The notes under the pieces: generated by a model | Seen by the model: the letters and a program-made list of their open reading frames with translations, nothing else | Told to the model about the DNA's origin: nothing | Database searches by the model: none | Part shown: in pieces, positions 63,104-64,000 of the stretch | How positions within the stretch are numbered: position 1 is the first letter of the stretch | Layout of the letters: each line of letters opens with the position of its first letter | Assembly: GCA_964577515.1 (NCBI GenBank) | Contig: CAZNZN010000002.1 | Location: 1-64,000 of the forward strand | Length of the DNA stretch: 64,000 nucleotides | Direction of reading: 5' to 3' | DNA from: UBA4124 sp964577515 | Lineage (GTDB): Bacteria; Patescibacteriota; Minisyncoccia; Phycocordibacterales; UBA9973 | Translations under genes and position numbers: made by a program

Positions 63104-63939
63104 AGTGCTTTTAATAATAGCATTGTCTTTTTCATAGGGCTAACAACAACTCTCTGTGAAAAAATATCAAAATCTTTTCGCTCTATTTCTTTTATTAGTT
63201 CTTTATAAAGAAGATACGAGGCATATACTGCCCTCCTCCCATTGTGAAGCATGGGGATACCATGTCTTCCTATCTCTAAAAGCTTCTTTGCTCTTTCTAT
63301 CTCAAAAGACATAAGTTGCTTCCATGCAAAGTCGTTATTGCTGTTCTTTATGTGCACTTCTGTCACCGCATACTTTTCCATATCTTCTCTCGGTAGATAT
63401 ATGCGCCCACGCGTATCATAATCATCTTTTATATCTCGAAGAAAATTTACTAACTGAAAAGCTTCGCCTAACGCTTTTGCGTTTTGAAGCGCTCCATCTT
63501 TAAAGCCCATCAAGTGACTCATCATTAGCCCAACAACAGCTGCAGAGCTGTACATATATTCTTCTAGTTCCTGGTATGTCGCATAGCTTTCTTTAATCAA
63601 ATCCTGGTGCATAGCTTGTAAAAAATCATCACTGTACTCATACGGTATCTTGTAGGTATCAAATACTTCTTTTGTTGCAAAGAGAATAGTGTCACACGAA
63701 AGTTTTTTTTCACCTCGGAGAACGCTTGCCCAATCCGCACTATACTTTTGTAGCTCTTTTCGAGCTTTTTCTTTATCAGGCTCACTATCAACCATCTCAT
63801 CAGGTAGACGTACAAACGCATAGAGTATCCAGGTCGCTTCTCTTATTGTTTTTGGGAACAAAAAAGATGCACGGTAAAAACCTCTTCCAAAATACTTTGT
63901 TATTTTTTTTGCTCTTAGTAAATCCTCTTGTGCAATCAT
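63085..63939 (-). CDS. crtB: Phytoene synthase CrtB
   Basis: A 284-residue isoprenoid synthase that condenses two GGPP molecules. The first Asp-rich motif is 'YAFVRLPDEMVDSEPD', the second 'FLRDIKDDYDTRGRIYLPREDM', and the N-terminal 'KYFGRGFYRASFLFPKTIREATWIL' fits. It is translationally coupled to crtI. No GGPP synthase is in the window. The 61 bp to the window edge hold no recognised gene, apart from a possible stop codon of an upstream minus-strand gene at 63982-63984. Confidence 0.93.
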   Translation of the reverse strand: MIAQEDLLRAKKITKYFGRGFYRASFLFPKTIREATWILYAFVRLPDEMVDSEPDKEKARKELQKYSADWASVLRGEKKLSCDTILFATKEVFDTYKIPYEYSDDFLQAMHQDLIKESYATYQELEEYMYSSAAVVGLMMSHLMGFKDGALQNAKALGEAFQLVNFLRDIKDDYDTRGRIYLPREDMEKYAVTEVHIKNSNNDFAWKQLMSFEIERAKKLLEIGRHGIPMLHNGRRAVYASYLLYKELIKEIERKDFDIFSQRVVVSPMKKTMLLLKALWKRNL

Positions 63940-64000
63940 TACAAAATCTTTTTGAGATACAGCCCTGTATGGCTATGTTTGTTATTTGCGACTTCTTCCG

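Noticed and set aside
63940..64000. Possible end of an upstream gene (GGPP synthase?) before crtB
   Set aside because: Only about five codons before a TAA (63984-63982, minus) are inside the window, too few to support any identification.
1245..64000. rRNA genes, insertion sequences, CRISPR arrays, group I introns and prophage genes
   Set aside because: None were found: no transposase or integrase ORF, no rRNA-like sequence, no interrupted tRNA and no spaced repeat array are visible.

Overview
The window looks like the chromosome of a Candidate Phyla Radiation bacterium, most likely Parcubacteria/Patescibacteria. The evidence is a dense layout of small genes, a stand-alone bS21 with an Arg/Lys-rich tail, minimal forms of DnaX, UvrC, ValRS and delta-prime, a SWIB-domain protein, a DUF5667 partner of an ECF sigma factor, lamin-tail and TraG/VirD4-like proteins, and tRNA genes that mostly lack an encoded CCA. 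Placement below that rank is not possible from the sequence alone. One scaffold gap (100 N) lies inside ychF and is very probably an uncollapsed 55-bp contig overlap.

Layout: 1-2264 (minus) holds the frr 5' end, a small membrane protein, a delta-prime-like gene and mreB. 2320-8313 (plus) holds a degenerate priA, rpsU, ybeY, ftsA, ftsZ and trxB. 8500-10880 is an accessory patch: a flavodoxin-fold oxidoreductase divergent from an HxlR regulator, an orphan gene, and tRNA-Glu with a duplicated 3' end next to tRNA-Val. 10856-18048 holds gmk, tsaD, valS, a PrsW-type protease, tRNA-Phe, hsp20, dedA, tRNA-Arg, a glutaredoxin and ftsB. 18045-26833 (minus) holds lepA, murJ, an O-antigen-ligase/TPR protein and a leuS with a Nudix domain inserted in its editing region. 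26880-34021 is a second accessory patch: a thiol/redox cluster (ArsR, glutaredoxin, rhodanese, SWIB, cytochrome b5, DoxX, DUF1003), MGMT-like and GIY-YIG proteins, an Xre regulator and several orphan single-gene units. 34056-45432 holds dnaX, dus, ftsQ, serS, dprA, topA, relA/spoT, parB, and tRNA-Leu joined to miaA. 45490-49150 is a third accessory patch with tRNA-Trp, rpmG, a DHH/MYG1-like gene, orphan genes, an atypical NarL-type regulator and a structured RNA. 49151-64000 holds ychF, a family-4-like UDG, a methyltransferase, NDH-2, an ECF sigma/DUF5667 pair, a lamin-tail protein, a TraG/VirD4-like ATPase, rlmB, uvrC, nth, and a carotenoid locus (UbiA-type prenyltransferase, crtI, crtB).

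Two expression styles are visible. Many housekeeping genes have a TANNNT -10 box ending exactly 6 or 7 nt before the start codon, which predicts leaderless mRNAs; ftsZ and mreB instead have clear Shine-Dalgarno sequences. Small orphan genes and three candidate RNA transcription units instead have TTGACA(or TTGACG)-16/17-TATAAT-like promoters, a short 5' leader and their own intrinsic terminator.

The most unusual items are the Nudix-LeuRS fusion, a full-length PriA that has lost its helicase motifs while keeping all eight zinc cysteines, three candidate structured RNAs, tRNA-Leu(CAA) joined to the gene for the enzyme expected to modify it, and two repair glycosylases that lack Fe-S ligand cysteines.
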